Shown: positions 11,791 through 23,332, counted from the first letter of the stretch. The stretch: 47,947 nt of DNA from Spirogloea muscicola (GCA_009602725.1 WELB01000197.1:215337-263283), one strand, 5' to 3'. Notes: a model not told the origin generated them from the letters alone. A program made the numbers and translations.

Positions 11791-13250
11791 CTTAGCTAGC
11801 TCATTACCCCGTTTCAGGACAATTGTAAGGCTAGAATTGGCCTTACTTTCAATGTCATGCGCACCGCACGCCTTCTTCTTCTTCTTCTTCTTCTTCTCAT
11901 TCTTCTTCTTAGCAATTAGTGTCTTGCTTCTTGCGCCATCCGGCCCCTTCAGACCTTGTCCGTTCTTCTGGGCTGGCCTCTCATAGCCACCAGTAAATCT
12001 GGAAGCGCCGGTCTTTCAAAAGGGGGGGCGGGCTGTGGAAAGGCAGCCCACCTAAACGGACAATGTCCAAAGGGACGGAAGGCGTTTATTGCACACAGCA
12101 ATGCAAGTGGTCCAGAAATTGGGAGCTCCCAATCAGCAGCCGCAAGTCGGAGTAACTTGCACCTGGAGAAGAAATCACCCCGACCATACTTCTCAGAAGC
12201 AGCAGCCAAAAGTGCGGCCTACCCGCAAGTGCACTGCTTGAGCCTAGGAACATCGATGGCGCTAGGGTATGGTGTGGTCCTTCCTCCTCCGTCGGCTGGC
12301 CCAGCTGGTAGACGCACGCCATCGTACTCGGGCCAGTAGTTCGAGGCATACCAGAATCCCGCAAGCATTGGTTGGTTGTATCAGGTCACAGCTCCCGCTT
12401 AGTTGCAGCGTTCCCAGGCTCTAGCCACCATCAGCGTGCAGAACGCGCACCAAGCCAGGCCACTGGCTCGCGTGGTGGTGCTCCGGCTCTCCAGATAAGA
12501 TGAGGCAGCTCTGTCAGCATGTGTACGTGCGCTCTCGTGGGTACGAGTGTCCTCCTTCAGTGTTGTCTTGTGGTTCTGTAAGTGGATTGAGCTCTTCCAA
12601 AGGGCGCGGGGGCTACTGAGAAGAGAAGACGCTTCCAGGAGAGGGCGGTGGCTGAGAGAGGCCAGCCTAGAAAAAGAATTGAACAAAGAGTGAAGAATAT
12701 AAGAGTGAAGAAGGCTCGGAAGCACACAGTGAACCAAGTCGCCACGAAGCACTCGGTAACCCCTGTGACTAGCCCGCTCAAAGAAAGAAGTAAGGTCCAA
12801 AAGGTTCTGTAGCCTCTTCTCTCTTTCTCTCTCTTCTCAGTCTCTTTCTCTCTCTTCGCAGTCGCTGCTTAGCTCGTAGTTTGGCCCTTTCGAACCTTGT
12901 CAATTCTTTTCGGGCTGGCTTCTCACAGCCCTTGCCCCCATTGGAAGGAAAGCGGCTGCTGATATTAAAAGAGCGGCTGTGAAAGCCAGCCAGATGCATA
13001 CAGGTGTTCATGACGGAGCCACAGGCTAGACAGCCAGGGCGCTCTTAGTAACCCCGTGTCAGCACTAGGAAGTCAAATGAGCTGAGGGAAAAGCGGCTGC
13101 TGATGTTAAAAGAGCGGCTGTGAAAGCCAGCCAGATGCATACAGGTGTTCATGACGGAGCCACAGGCTAGACAGCCAGGGCGCTCTTAGTAACCCCGTGT
13201 CAGCAGTAGGAAGTCAGATGAGCTGAGGGGAGGAAGAGCAACCCCGCTGG
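11791..13250. mobile_element. Nested retrotransposon 3' UTR blocks, including a tandem duplication
   Basis: A plus-strand 3' UTR block (11815-11990) carries a TTC-rich run and a hairpin arm, and degenerate coding tail sequence lies near 12400-12550. A minus-strand module at 12629-12670 contains the GAGAGGGCGGTGGCTGAGAG motif. A plus-strand module at 12900-12945 has GGGCTGGCTTCTCACAGCCC. Two tandem copies of a roughly 130-bp unit, beginning GCGGCTGCTGAT and containing CAGATGCATACAGGTGTTC, occupy about 12952-13080 and 13089-13210. The second runs into the 102 bp shared with the left window edge. Confidence 0.55.
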
Positions 13251-13471
13251 GGAGAGCCACTTCTTCTGTAGCCTTAGCCCCACTTTCAGTGTTTCTTCTT
13301 CCTTACCACTGCAGAACTGGCTTGACTTGGCTTCTTTCGCCTGCTTAGAAGAAGTGCTTAGAAGAAGTAGCCAAGCAGGCTTTCGCCTGCTTGGCTATCC
13401 TTCGCGTCGCATGCACACCTAAACCCCACCCCGTGCTGCCACAGGCCCGCGCCCGCCCCCGCGCCGCCGCC

Positions 13472-14277
13472 ATGGAGAAGATGTTCGGCCCCGCGTACAC
13501 GGGCGACCCTGGCGTGCCCCACTCCGACCGCGACACCTTCTCCGGCATCGTCCAGGGCGCGCTCGCCTTCTCCCTCCTCACCGCCGTCAACCCCTACCAC
13601 TGGCACACCGGCGGCACCATGTTCAAGTGAGCGCCCCCCCCCCCCACCCTCGCCCCCCGCCTCCTCGCCCCCGCGCGGCCCTCTGCTCCAGNCCCCACCC
13701 TCGCCCCCCGCCTCGCCCCCGCGCGGCCCTCCGCTCCAGCTCCTCAACCGCGCCGGTGCCGCTGGCGCCCGCGCCAGCTGGCACGACTGGGCCATGGTGT
13801 GCGAGAACCACCGGATGAAGAGGGCTGCCAAGGCCAAGAAGAAGTACGAGCCCGTGGTGAGTGCTCCACCGCCGCCTCCGTCTCGCCCAACCAGCACACC
13901 CCCCCCTTCCACGTGTCTCCCTTCTCTGTGCCCCAATTTCAGTGTGCTCACTACATCGGTCCCAGCTCTTGTTCTCCACCTGCACAGCCATCCTTAGCGC
14001 TAACTGCAGAACCCCCTACTCGTTCACGCGTAGAGTCTTGCATTCAATCTGGATGCTCGCCTATGATGCTCGAAGGGCCTGCTGGCACTGTGTTGCTGGG
14101 TTGAGCTGCAGATAGTTCGAGGGGTTAGTGAAACAAGTTATGAAAGCTTGTTCTTGCCTGCGTTTTGCGGCGGGGCATCAATACCTCTGTGCGTTTTGCA
14201 CATTGCAGTGGAACAAGATGCTGAGCGACGAGGTGCGGGAGTCTTACTACCAGAATTGGCGGGATCACTTCCCATAG
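13472..14277 (+). CDS. Small unrecognised protein with one hydrophobic segment, three exons
   Basis: Exon 1 (13472-13626) starts in a good context (GCCGCCATGG) and encodes about 52 residues, with a possible membrane segment I-V-Q-G-A-L-A-F-S-L-L-T-A-V followed by H-W-H-T-G-G-T-M-F. Exon 2 (about 13739-13856) encodes W-H-D-W-A-M-V-C-E-N-H-R-M-K-R-A-A-K-A-K-K-K-Y-E-P-V. Exon 3 (14209-14277) encodes W-N-K-M-L-S-D-E-V-R-E-S-Y-Y-Q-N-W-R-D-H-F-P, then TAG. The exon 2-3 junction is clean. The exon 1-2 phase does not fit as assembled: an N at 13692 and a duplicated C-rich block of about 55 bp lie in that intron, so the assembly may be wrong there. Size, single membrane segment and a basic tail would suit a small mitochondrial inner-membrane subunit, but I do not recognise the family. 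Confidence 0.6.
13629..13738 (+). repeat. Imperfect tandem duplication of a C-rich block with an ambiguous base
   Basis: Two successive copies share CCCCCACCCTCGCCCCC and GCGCGGCCCTC, each ending in GCTCCAG. The first copy ends next to the N at 13692. The block lies in the first intron of the small gene and is a likely place for a local assembly error. Confidence 0.7.
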
Positions 14278-16050
14278 CTCTCTATCCCTTCTCAGTAGCC
14301 ATCGTCAAATTCTCTCTTCCTCCCTTTGACACTTTTTTCCTTCCATAGCAGTCATAGCAGTCACGGCAGCCTCTCTTCTTACCCACCGATGCACCTCACA
14401 GGAGGACTGAACAGCCATTGAGCCAATGCCGAGATAGTACTTGTACAAGGTTGAGCTGAGTTGATGAAGTACGCGCATGTCCTCCACTTGCTCATTTTGA
14501 AGAGGTCCTTCTGAAAGGATATATTTCGAGTAGCCAATGTCTTTGCCTGCTTGGCTGCAGTTCCTGCATATTATCAAGGGAGGGTGGCGCCTAGGGGGCT
14601 GACACGGCAGCAGTATCACGTTCGACACCCTTAAACGGCACATGTGACTGGCTGGCTTGTACCTCCAGGACAAGTGGTCCAATAGCGGCAGCGGCGTGTT
14701 GCTGTCTAGGGCTGAGTATTGGGCAACCAATTCGTCACGCATACTGTCTGCTTGGTGTTTTTGCTGCTCACAGATGAGATGGCGTCCTGCTTGCCTGATC
14801 AGCTCCTCTACCTCTCTGGCTGGCTGTCATCACACTTATGGCCTATGAGGGAGCTTTGCTTTGCTGCAGATGCTCTGCACCTTTGCTACAGATGCTCTGC
14901 AGCATTTGCAGTCAGGAGCACCTAATTATAAGCTTGTGTCCATATGTTGCACGGCTAGTAGCACAGTTTGCTTTCGTGCTAGGGCTAGTGACAGGCTGCA
15001 GCGCTCAACCCACTCATCAGGGCATTAAGCTCTGCCGCTGGGGTGGAGGACCACGTGGCAACATCGAACCCGGGTGCGTGGATGCAGCGAGCGAGAGGAT
15101 CTCAGCACCAATCAGCCCGCCGATGCAGATCCATGAACACCCTCTGGCAAGATGACTCAACTCGCAAGAGACGAATCAGTGCCAGACCATCAGAAGAAAT
15201 AGTCGCAAATCAAAAGAGAGATGCCATCCAGCCAGATGCAAGGACTCCTCTGATAACAATGTAACGAACCCACCTCTATACATAAAGTCTGGAATTCGTA
15301 TGTGCTAATTGGATCCGGTCATTGGGGCACAATCATGGCTGAGCTCAATGAAGAGCTTACGATTTGTATGCTTGGTCACGATGAGGTGTCGGCGGGTTAG
15401 GAGGGAAGGTGGCACAAGTTCTCAAGTAACACATTAGGCAGGGTGCCTTTATGCCCCCGGTTCATCCAGCTGCCAATGTTTGGGTGCTGGCTCAGTGTGC
15501 AAGGCAACGTCGGAGGGGGGAGGATGGGGGGAGAAGGGATGTGCATTCACTTCATGTGTTGCTTGCCGTCCATCACATGCAAGCCTTTTATTCGGCCACC
15601 AAAGCATTCGAACAAAGTGGTGTGGCCATTTAAAGGTGCCCAACGTCTGCAGCGTCTGTTCCAGGGCTCCTACTTCTACATACACCAATCTTGGCTGCCT
15701 TTGGAGCGGCGCAGGCTGCTTCTCCCCCCAGCCCTGCCAGGGGGAGTGTTGTCTACAAGTGACCCTGAAGGCATGCAGGCCTTGCATGCAAACAGGATAC
15801 GATCACCTCCCACCTACCTCTGGCAAAAGGAGTGTCCACCTGGGCTCATGTCTTTGACACGGGGACTCATCCACTGTGCTCCCGTCCTGCAGAGGAGCAG
15901 CCACTTGAGCGTCTGCACTATACCCTTGGACAGTATGCTTGTGGCCAGCCTCGCCCCCTGTCAGTCTTGTCTCTAGGAGCGTCTGAGTAGCTGAGCAATT
16001 ACCTCATATTTGGACTTGCAGACGAAACTTTGTTATTCTGCAATTTTTAA
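14278..16050. other. Intergenic region without recognisable genes
   Basis: Several ORFs of 60-175 codons occur on both strands, but none has a family signature, splice context or favourable composition. Low-complexity spots occur near 14870-14910 (a repeated CTGCAGATGCTCTGCA-like motif). The first part probably holds the 3' UTR of the small gene. Confidence 0.4.
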
Positions 16051-16059
16051 CCGCCGCCA

Positions 16060-16920
16060 TCTTGGTCAAGTTGCTTGGCAGGGTTCCCCAGTGCGAGCTT
16101 GCCCATACTGACGAGGAAGCCGCGGACATGGGCACTTCGATGCTCCGGTGCTCCCGTGGGCGGCGAGTGCACTGCTCTCACAATCTCTCGCGCCACACCA
16201 GATACGGCACTGACCGGATCGATAAGCTCTGGAGAGCACCGGGGTGATGCCCCCGCGCCTTTGCACTGAAGTCCATGGAAAGAGGCTTGTCAATCTGGTG
16301 GGCGTTCCCCCTGGGAAGGTGGCAAATGGCTCCTCATGGGCATCGAATGGACTGCCCCAAGAAAGGCCCTGTCTTTTGTGAAGCTGGCTGGTGTTATAAA
16401 GGAGGCCGAGAAGGACAGTGTAGAGAACATGTGAAGACGACCATCTTGCCAGCAGAACCTTCCCGCTTTCGTCTTAACGTCACACGATTACCTTAGCCAC
16501 CTTAGCACAGGGCTCATTTTCATGTGTAGCCCCACTTTCTGAACTAGCCTTTGCCTGAACAGTGTACTGGCTTAAGTGGCCACCCTTTCAGTTTATGGGC
16601 ACTCCGCGCCTTCTCTCTTCGCTGCTCTCAACATCCACGGGCGCTTGAGTCGTTGGTGGTCTCAGCTACATGCGCTGCGCCTCTCAAGCTGACCAGTGGC
16701 GCCGCGAGCAGGGGTATTTCCAGAAGGCTCGGTGCCTTGGGGGCCTTCTGTCGTGCTACTTGAAGCGTGTCTCCATGTTGCTCCAGGGGACCCAGACGCT
16801 CGCCTAGCACCGCCGACCGGGCGTGCCCTTAGCAGCAGCCTCTGGCTGCTCAGCGGGGCTGCTCTCCCCTTCCTCAGCTCTTCCGACTCCCTGTCGCTGA
16901 CACAGGGGGCCTGAGCTGCC
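16060..16920 (+). mobile_element. Diverged retrotransposon C-terminal fragments
   Basis: About 16085-16250 reads D-E-E-A-A-D-M-G-T-S-M-L-R-C-S, a degraded version of the A-E-L-A-T-H-M-L-R-C block of the copy at 41.9 kb. At 16545-16620 the 3' block motif GTGTACTGGCTT with TTTCAGTTTATGGGC and CTCCGCGCCTTCTCTC recurs. About 16770-16915 is a degraded coding tail with L-A-A-A-S-G-like sequence. The copies are older than the others, with several frame breaks. Confidence 0.45.
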
Positions 16921-17039
16921 AAGTCCGCGGCTTCTACTACGTAGTGTAGATGCGCATACGAGAGCTCCCTCGGGAGGCCTCCCCTCAGCTCATCTGACGT
17001 CCTATTGATGACCCCCGGGTACTCAGAGCGCCCTGTCTG

Positions 17040-17910
17040 CCTAGTCTGTGGCTTTGCTAACGAGAGAAGGCGCGCGGTGCGCATGAAATTGAAAGGGAGG
17101 CCAATGCTAGCCTTACAAATGTCCTGGTAACGGAGTAATGAGTGGGCTGAGGGGGGCACTAATGTCCTCGAGTGAGCACATACATATGTGACAAGCTAAG
17201 CTGAGGAGCCAGACCACCACCACGGAAGCATTAGCCTGGCCTAATGCACGCCCAGCACGCTGGTGTATCGCGAGTGCCTGAGAGCGCTGTAGACTCAATG
17301 ATAGCCGCATTCTTTAGCAGGCAACAATGGCTTGCAGGACGCTAAAATGCCCTAAGCTACCCGCCCAACCACGTCGGCGGGCATTGACATGCAGTGCAGG
17401 CGATGGAGGAGGGGAAGACCACTTCGTTTCGTAGCCGCCGTATATGTCCATGGCGCATGGGAAGAAATGGTCGCCTCGGGGGTGGTCCTTATGATGTCGC
17501 TCCTTCTTCTTCTCCGCATGATGTGTCGCCCAACCTGGCACAGTCGGCGTGGGTACCCCTGGTTGAAATGCGTCGATAAGAACGCCGTCGAGGAGAAGAC
17601 GAGGCCCACCGCTCCGGGGGGTAGCAACCACGTCCAGACGCCTGATGTAAGGTCTGCCCCGCTTCTGGAATACCAGCATGATGCCCGGCAACTCCATGGC
17701 CGCATGGTAACCTGCCTTGCGCACCAAGCCATACATAGAGTCTCTGAGAAGATTGTGGGAGGCATTACGCACACTTCCCTCAACACACCGAAGCATGTGA
17801 TCTGCCAAAGAGATCTCATCCTCCGAACGATGGCCACATTCACACTGTCGAATGCGAACGTAGTGAACACCTCCGTATGCACCTGGCTGGCTTCCACAGC
17901 CGCCCTTTTA
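17040..17910 (-). mobile_element. Longest resident retrotransposon 3' copy (endonuclease-like domain, tail, 3' UTR)
   Basis: On the minus strand, 17808-17314 encodes the same block as the 11.1-kb copy: A-D-H-M-L-R-C, N-L-L-R-D-S-M, A-G-Y-H-A-A-M-E, R-R-L-D-V-V and L-L-L-D-G-V-L-I-D. It then breaks frame into R-M-R-L-S-L-S-L-Q-R-S-Q-A-L-A-I-H near 17310. The 3' block with GAAGGCGCGCGGTGCGCATG lies at about 17070-17110. It is an inverted relative of the 11.05-11.79 kb copy. 5' truncated; no reverse-transcriptase motif. Confidence 0.6.
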
Positions 17911-18910
17911 TAATCAGCAGCCGCCGTCTTCCTCGGAGGCACTGGGCTAGGGACTCCAAGCCGCCGTTTAGGGTCAGTAGCCGCGCCCCCGGCCCGTCTC
18001 GCGGCGTGTTGAGGATGCCGGGCAGGGGAGCCGGGCAGGCGGTGCATGGTGGCGGGCCCGCCGGCCCCAGAGAGAAGGGCTCGCCCATAGAGGATGGGGG
18101 CTGGAAAAGGCCAGCCCAAAAAAGGATGAACAGAGTGCGAGAAAGAAGAAGTGGCTCTCCCAATGGGGGCAAGGGCTGTGAGAAGCCAGCCCGAAAAGAA
18201 TTGACAAGGTTCGAAGGGGCCAAACTACGAGCTAAGCAGCGACTGCGGGGCCTGAAGAAGCTATGGCAGAACGGGGGAGGATGGACCACTTAGTAGTTAC
18301 GAGTGAGGAGCCTCACATCCGACAGACTAGCTGCCGGTAAACTATCCCCCTGACGAAAGCCGGAGGCCGCAGCGAGAGCACGGCCAGCACGCAGATGCAA
18401 GGCGTGGGCCATGGACCGCTGGAGGGAGACGGACAAGCGCATACGAGAAAGGGCCAGGGGAAGCACTAAGAAACACAAGCACAAGAAGAAGCTGAGCAGC
18501 TACGAAACGCTCAGTAACCCCTGCTAAGCAGCCTCAAGTCAGAGAAACTTGGCTCCTGGAAGCGGGTCCCCCGGCTAGGGCCAGAGGCAGCAGCGAGGGC
18601 TCGTCCGGCATGCAGGTGCAGCGCGCGGCCCCACGCCCGCCCCGCGCCAACGAATGCGGCTGCTGATATTAAGAGAGCGGCTGTGAAAGCCAGCCAGGTG
18701 CTTGCAGAGGGTGTTTGTGACTATATCAGCGGAGCCACAGGCTAGGCAGACAGTGCGCTATTACTTAGTACCCCCGTGCCAGCAGTAGGAGGTCAGATGA
18801 GCGGCTGCTGATGTTAAGAGAGCGGCTGTATAAGCCAGCCAGATGCATACAGGTGTTCATGTCGGAGCCACAGGCTAGGCAGACAGGGCGCTCCTAGTAC
18901 CCCTAGTACT
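17911..18910 (-). mobile_element. Minus-strand retrotransposon tails and a tandem 3' UTR unit
   Basis: Hairpin modules on the minus strand occur at about 18060-18115 and 18145-18200. A coding tail (about 18480-18298) reads R-M-R-L-S-V-S-L-Q-R-S-M-A-H-A-L-H and ends V-R-L-L-T-R-N-Y. A second tail lies at about 18640-18510. Two tandem units beginning GCGGCTGCTGAT follow at 18655-18795 and 18802-18900, matching the pair at 12.95-13.21 kb. Positions 18120-18360 are nearly identical to the reverse complement of 23378-23600. Confidence 0.55.
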
Positions 18911-18942
18911 CCTAGTACCGCCGCTGAGGGAAGAAGGGGCCC

Positions 18943-20299
18943 ATGTCGCGCCCGCGCCTGTGGCGCGTCCGCCTGGCCAAGCTCGCGCCCATTGCTGGCC
19001 CCGCCTCCTCCACCGCCCCGCCGCCGGCCACTTGGCTCTGCAGCAGCGACCTCGAGCCCCTCACGCTCTCCCTGCTAAGCCGCCCCGACTCCGCTACCTC
19101 GACTCTCACCATCGTCGGGGGCTCCTACACCTATGTGCGCTGCGCGCACAACTGCATGCCTCGCGTGCCCAGCAGTTCTGTTGTGGCGCCACACCTTTGC
19201 CCGTCCGTGCCTTGCTGCACTCGCTGGTCTTGGCCCCTCTCGAGCCGGCCCCTCCAAAGGTCAATGCTAATCAGCTGCTATCGCCATGCATGCAGGAGCA
19301 CCATTACATATCAGATATCACTCTTCTTCGTCCTCGCATAAACTCCACTGCCGCAACCATTCCGCCGTCCGCAGCAGGCTGGACAGAGCAGAGTAGAATG
19401 CTGCTGATGCGCTACTGCTTGACAGGCTATCGGGATGGCCTGGGTGCGCGCCGCTGCATGATCCGCTTTGACGATTGCACTGCTGCCGATGAGTGCTTCA
19501 AGCTCATACATGTATGCATCACATGGTCAACCGCAATCTCGTTCTTTGCAACATGTGGTCGTCAGTCACGACGTCTGTAAGCTGCTCTGGACGGATGACT
19601 CGGCAATGACTCGAGAACCAGATCTTCACCTCATCCTCTTGATGTCGCATGTACAGGAGACACGTCTAGTGGAAAGTGCTGGCACAGATATGCGACGCTG
19701 GCACACTACCAGGCAGCTGCAAATTAAGCCGACAAGCCAGTCAGCACGGCCGGCCGCGGAAGCACCAACTGGCTTCTGGGATGCCCAGCCTGCGGAGCGC
19801 AACATCAGCGATAATCGAACTACTGATCTGGATAGTGGAAGAACTTGTCATATGCCGCTGCTGAGTCGACCGAATCGTCGAGCACCAACAGAGCCATCAT
19901 TGCAGGCTTGCCTTCTGGATCCTCAGTTTGCAGGTGACCACAGCTGCAAAACCATGCTAGAAGCGGGCCACTCTTGGCACGCAGGATGTCTTGACGTGTT
20001 GTGCATATAGGCCTGCAAATGACCGCGAGCGTCCCAGCTTATTCCCAGCAGAACTCCTGCAAAGGGTGGAGGCCACGTGGCTCGAGTTGGAAGTTCAGCT
20101 CGCTGATGAGATCAGAGCCATCAGTCATTATTCAGACTCGACACAAGGCCGCGGTGATCCCCTGTGTCCGAGGCCTCTGTAAGAATGCACACACAAGCTT
20201 TCTCAGACTGTGATTGACTCCATGCATCTGCAGTTTGCTGCATTGGCAGAGGTGGAATACCTTGCAGCACGTCTGTGGACTAACATCTTCTTCGTGTGA
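18943..20299 (+). CDS. Unrecognised multi-exon gene; faint resemblance to meiotic REC114/PHS1
   Basis: Exon 1 starts at ATG 18943 with W-R-V-R-L-A-K-L, then W-L-C-S-S-D-L-E-P-L-T-L-S-L-L and L-T-I-V-G-G-S-Y. Probable exons follow at about 19293-19511 (R-R-C-M-I-R-F-D-D-C-T-A-A-D-E-C-F, donor GTATGC), about 19657-19933 (R-R-W-H-T-T-R-Q-L-Q, with a late A-C-L-L-D-P-Q-F), about 20013-20110 (S-L-F-P-A-E-L-L-Q-R-V-E-A-T-W-L-E-L-E-V-Q) and about 20200-20299 (H-L-Q-F-A-A-L-A-E-V-E-Y-L, stop TGA). The pattern of a tryptophan-initiated beta-strand domain, an R-x-x-x-x-F-x-x-x-x-x-A-x-x-C strand-helix end and a short acidic helix near the C-terminus recalls REC114-type PH domains of the meiotic double-strand-break machinery. 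This is weak. Exon limits inside 19110-19290 and after 20102 are uncertain. Confidence 0.5.
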
Positions 20300-20904
20300 C
20301 TTCTTGGCAGCACCCTCATAAAAGGTGTGCTGCAAGCTACCCTCAGCAAGCACACTCTTCATTAAATTCTTGATGTACAACATCATGTTGCTCCTTGCCT
20401 TCGATGTTCGATGAACAGCTCTTTAGAGACGGCCATCTTTGTGCCGTTTACGTGAGCCTCAGTCAAGCTGACGTCCGGCGAAACTGGCCAGTTCGTGGCA
20501 CAATGGATGGCCCAGCCCGAAAGTGATGTAGTGCAAGCAATCTACATAATGCATGCGGAACCCACTGAAGCACAGTCAATTGTTGCTGATGATGTCTGCG
20601 CAGACCTGACTCGAGAGGTGTGCTTGCACAGCGCTGCACCCTGATTCTAGGAAGCAGGGACCGTGCACACGCAACAAGCCTGTGCCATGGCCGCGGCTCT
20701 CGTGGCATAGAGACAATACAAGAGAATACATTGGAAGCTTTTCAAGAGGGGCACAGCAATGGCAGGGGGTGGGCAAATTTTCGTGTATTTGCAATAATCA
20801 AGGGCCAAAGTGGCCAAGTACAGAGGCAAGCATATCTGATGACGTACATTACTCATTGCAAATTGACCCGATTACTAACCAGGGTCAACACATAAAGGGG
20901 GGGT
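20300..20904. other. Intergenic region, no supported gene
   Basis: Short ORFs on both strands show no family signature. The interval probably includes the 3' UTR of the preceding gene. It ends in a G run at about 20896-20903, where retrotransposon-derived sequence begins. Confidence 0.35.
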
Positions 20905-22020
20905 AATTGCCCGGGCCCCTTGCCCAGCAGGGAGGTTGGCTGTGTATGGCTACGGCAGAGAACCCAACCCGAGGAAGAGAGAGAGCGGTGGTCGATGATG
21001 ACGAGTGGTTGCGGAAGCCAGCCAAGGGCGCACCAGGCGGGTTGCTGGGTCAGAGCTTGTGCGCTGCATGGGAGCAAAGGGAATAGGGAGCCGCCCGCTC
21101 AGCACGATATCTTCGTGCACCTCACACCTTCTTCCGTGTGCGCTTCTTTCCCGGCTGGCCCTCCTTGGCTGTTGGCAGGGACGGCTCGCCCCTTCCGCAG
21201 AGCTGCTTCTTCCATCTGCTACTAGTCAGGGTTTACTGAGCAGCCGTCCTTTGTGATCGCTTGCTTTATGTACAGATGGACAATTTCTTCCAGTAGAGGC
21301 GATGGGTGTGATTGGCCGCCTGCATGATGTCCACTTCCCGCCTCTTGTGGACCTTGTCATTCTTTTGTGCGCTGGCCGTTCACAAGTCACGTTCTCCCAG
21401 AAGAGGACAAAGCAGCTCTGTCAAAGGGGGCGCGGCTGTGGAACGCAACAAGGTAAATAAGAAAAGCTCCCCATATGAGGGCGGCGGCGTAAAAGACAGG
21501 AGGACTCTTCCAGTAAAGGGCGATGGCTGTGATTGGCCGGCGCAGATAAATGAAAGGTAGTACTAGACGGGGCAGAGGGCTGTGAAAGAGAGGCAGACTC
21601 TTCCAGTAGAGGGCGATGGCTGTGATGGCCAGCTCAGGGCTGTGAAGGCCAAACAGCCAGCTTGCTTCTCGTCGTTAGCCGGGCTACTGGCTGCCGTGGC
21701 CTGTAAGAGAAAGACGCTTCCAGTAGAGGGCGATGGCCGTGAGTGGCCAGCTCAGGAAGGAAACTGAACGAAGTTCGAAGGGGTCACAGAAAGGGTGAGG
21801 GGACTGAGCTCTTCAGTGGCGGTGCTCCGGGGCTCGCCAAGTTAGCTTGTCGAATGTGCATGTGTGCAGTCGTGGATACAGAAGGCCCCTCCTCGGCCAG
21901 CTTTCGCACTATTGCTTCGACGATAGACGCTCCCAGTAGAGGGCGATGGCTGTGAGAGGCTAGCCAAGGCAGAAGAATATTTGAAATTCGAAGGGGCCAG
22001 AGAAAGCGCTTAAGCACACA
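20905..22020 (-). repeat. Five dispersed copies of a ~40-bp retrotransposon 3' UTR hairpin module
   Basis: The motif CCAGTAGAGGGCGATGGC, followed by TGTGA and GGCCAGC, recurs at about 21287-21325, 21505-21545, 21599-21637, 21716-21756 and 21929-21970. On the minus strand each reads as GGCTGGCC...GCCATCGCCC...TACTGG, the same layout as the GGGCTGG hairpin modules elsewhere (copies also at 12629-12670 and, in the opposite orientation, 26444-26484). Short retrotransposon-derived spacers separate them. The interval 20905-21240 carries a degraded tail of the same family. Confidence 0.6.
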
Positions 22021-22079
22021 GTGAATCAAGTGGCCACACCTGAGGCACTAACTTACCCCTTTGAGCGGCTTCCGGCCCC

Positions 22080-22720
22080 CTTAGCATATGGCTTCGCATT
22101 GTGTAGGCAGACTCGTTGCATAGCTTTCAACCAGAGAGAAGGCGCGCGGTGCGCATAGAATTGAAAGGTAGGCCAATGCCAGCCTTACAAATGTCCTGGT
22201 AACGGGGTATTGAGTTGGCTAAGGGGGGCACTAAATATCCTCGAGTGAGCACGTACATATCTGACAAGCTCAGCTGAGGAGCCAGACCACGACCACGTAA
22301 GCCATTAGCCTGGCCTAATGCACGCCCAGCATGCTGGTGTATCGCGAGTGCCTGGGAGCGCAACCAGCAGACACTAGTGTCTGCTTGAACTAGTGCACGA
22401 TGGCTGTATGCGGCTTCCCTTTCCTTTTTATCTACAGAGGCTACAGCGTAAAATGATCCAGCATCTGGCCCGGCTGGTTGATGCGCGTCGGCGAAGTCGG
22501 GGGGGCAGCTTGGGCCACTCCAGCATTCCGCAGGCCTTAGTTGCATATTGCAGAATGCGGCTCTCGCTTAGTCTGCAGCGCTCGCAAGCATTGGCGCTTC
22601 ATCAAAGTGCAGGGCGAGCTCTAAGTCAGGCCTCCGGCTTTCGTGGCGGCGCTCCAGCTCCCCAAGTTAGCTTGTCGGATTCATTTCTACTCACCCGTGG
22701 GTACTAATGTCACCTTAGGA
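22080..22720. mobile_element. Back-to-back retrotransposon 3' ends (minus then plus)
   Basis: A minus-strand copy (about 22400-22130) has R-S-Q-A-L-A-I-H-Q-H-A-G-R-A-L-G-Q-A-N-G and ends Y-V-L-T-R-G-Y, followed by the GGCGCGCGGTGCGCAT block. A plus-strand copy (about 22550-22707) has R-M-R-L-S-L-S-L-Q-R-S-Q-A-L-A-L-H-Q-S-A-G-R-A-L and ends F-L-L-T-R-G-Y-stop. The pair diverges from about 22400-22550. Confidence 0.6.
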
Positions 22721-23240
22721 AGAAGAGCTCGCCTATAGAGAAGAAGGGCTGGCAAAGCGAGCTCCAAAAGGATTGGACAACGTCCAAAGCCAAAGAAAGA
22801 GGAGCCGGAAAAAGGACTACACTACAAAACACTACAAAACACGTAGACGATGCAGAGGGAAGCTCACTACCCACGAGTGAGCAACATCAGGTCTGAGTAG
22901 CTCGCCGCAGGGAAAGAGGCACTCCGCCGAGACCCAGAGGCGGCGGCCATAGCACGGCCTGCTCCAGTGTGGACGGCGTGGGCAAGGGAGCGTTGAAACG
23001 ATACAGCCAGGCGCATGCGGAAGACTTAGGCGAGCGAACCGGCCGGGCATCGGCCCTGGCAGACCCGGCCGTCACTGGCCTGGCGGGCAAGCCGCTGGAG
23101 GAGATCCAGCCAACGGCTGCCGAAAGCCCCGTGTATATCCATCGCCAGGGCCGCCGATTCATCACCAACCGGGTGATCAGCATATTTTCGCTCCTTAGGC
23201 ACCTCAGTTTAGGTCTCCGTATTAAGTAGCCTTGTTTAGT
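22721..23240 (-). mobile_element. Retrotransposon 3'-end fragment
   Basis: The minus-strand coding tail is at about 23010-22870 (A-G-R-A-M-A-A-A-S-G, L-M-L-L-T-R-G), followed toward lower coordinates by the TTTTCGGC tract and a diverged hairpin near 22745-22765. It is the same subtype as the copies at 9035-9174 (+) and 10160-10010 (-). Sequence beyond 23050 is not assigned. Confidence 0.5.
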
Positions 23241-23332
23241 ATGCGCTAGGCTCTGCCTGAACACTGTGTTGGCTTGATTTGGCCTCCCTCTCATTTCATA
23301 CGCTCCGCGCGCTGTCTCTCTTTTCAGGTACT

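Noticed and set aside
15010-15090. Possible tRNA T-arm (ACATCGAACCCGGGTG)
   Set aside because: No flanking D-arm, anticodon arm or acceptor pairing could be found.
21280-21970. Repeated GAGGGCGATGGC motif as a CRISPR array
   Set aside because: Spacing is irregular (about 60-220 bp), the repeats are imperfect and match retrotransposon 3' UTR modules, and the context is eukaryotic.
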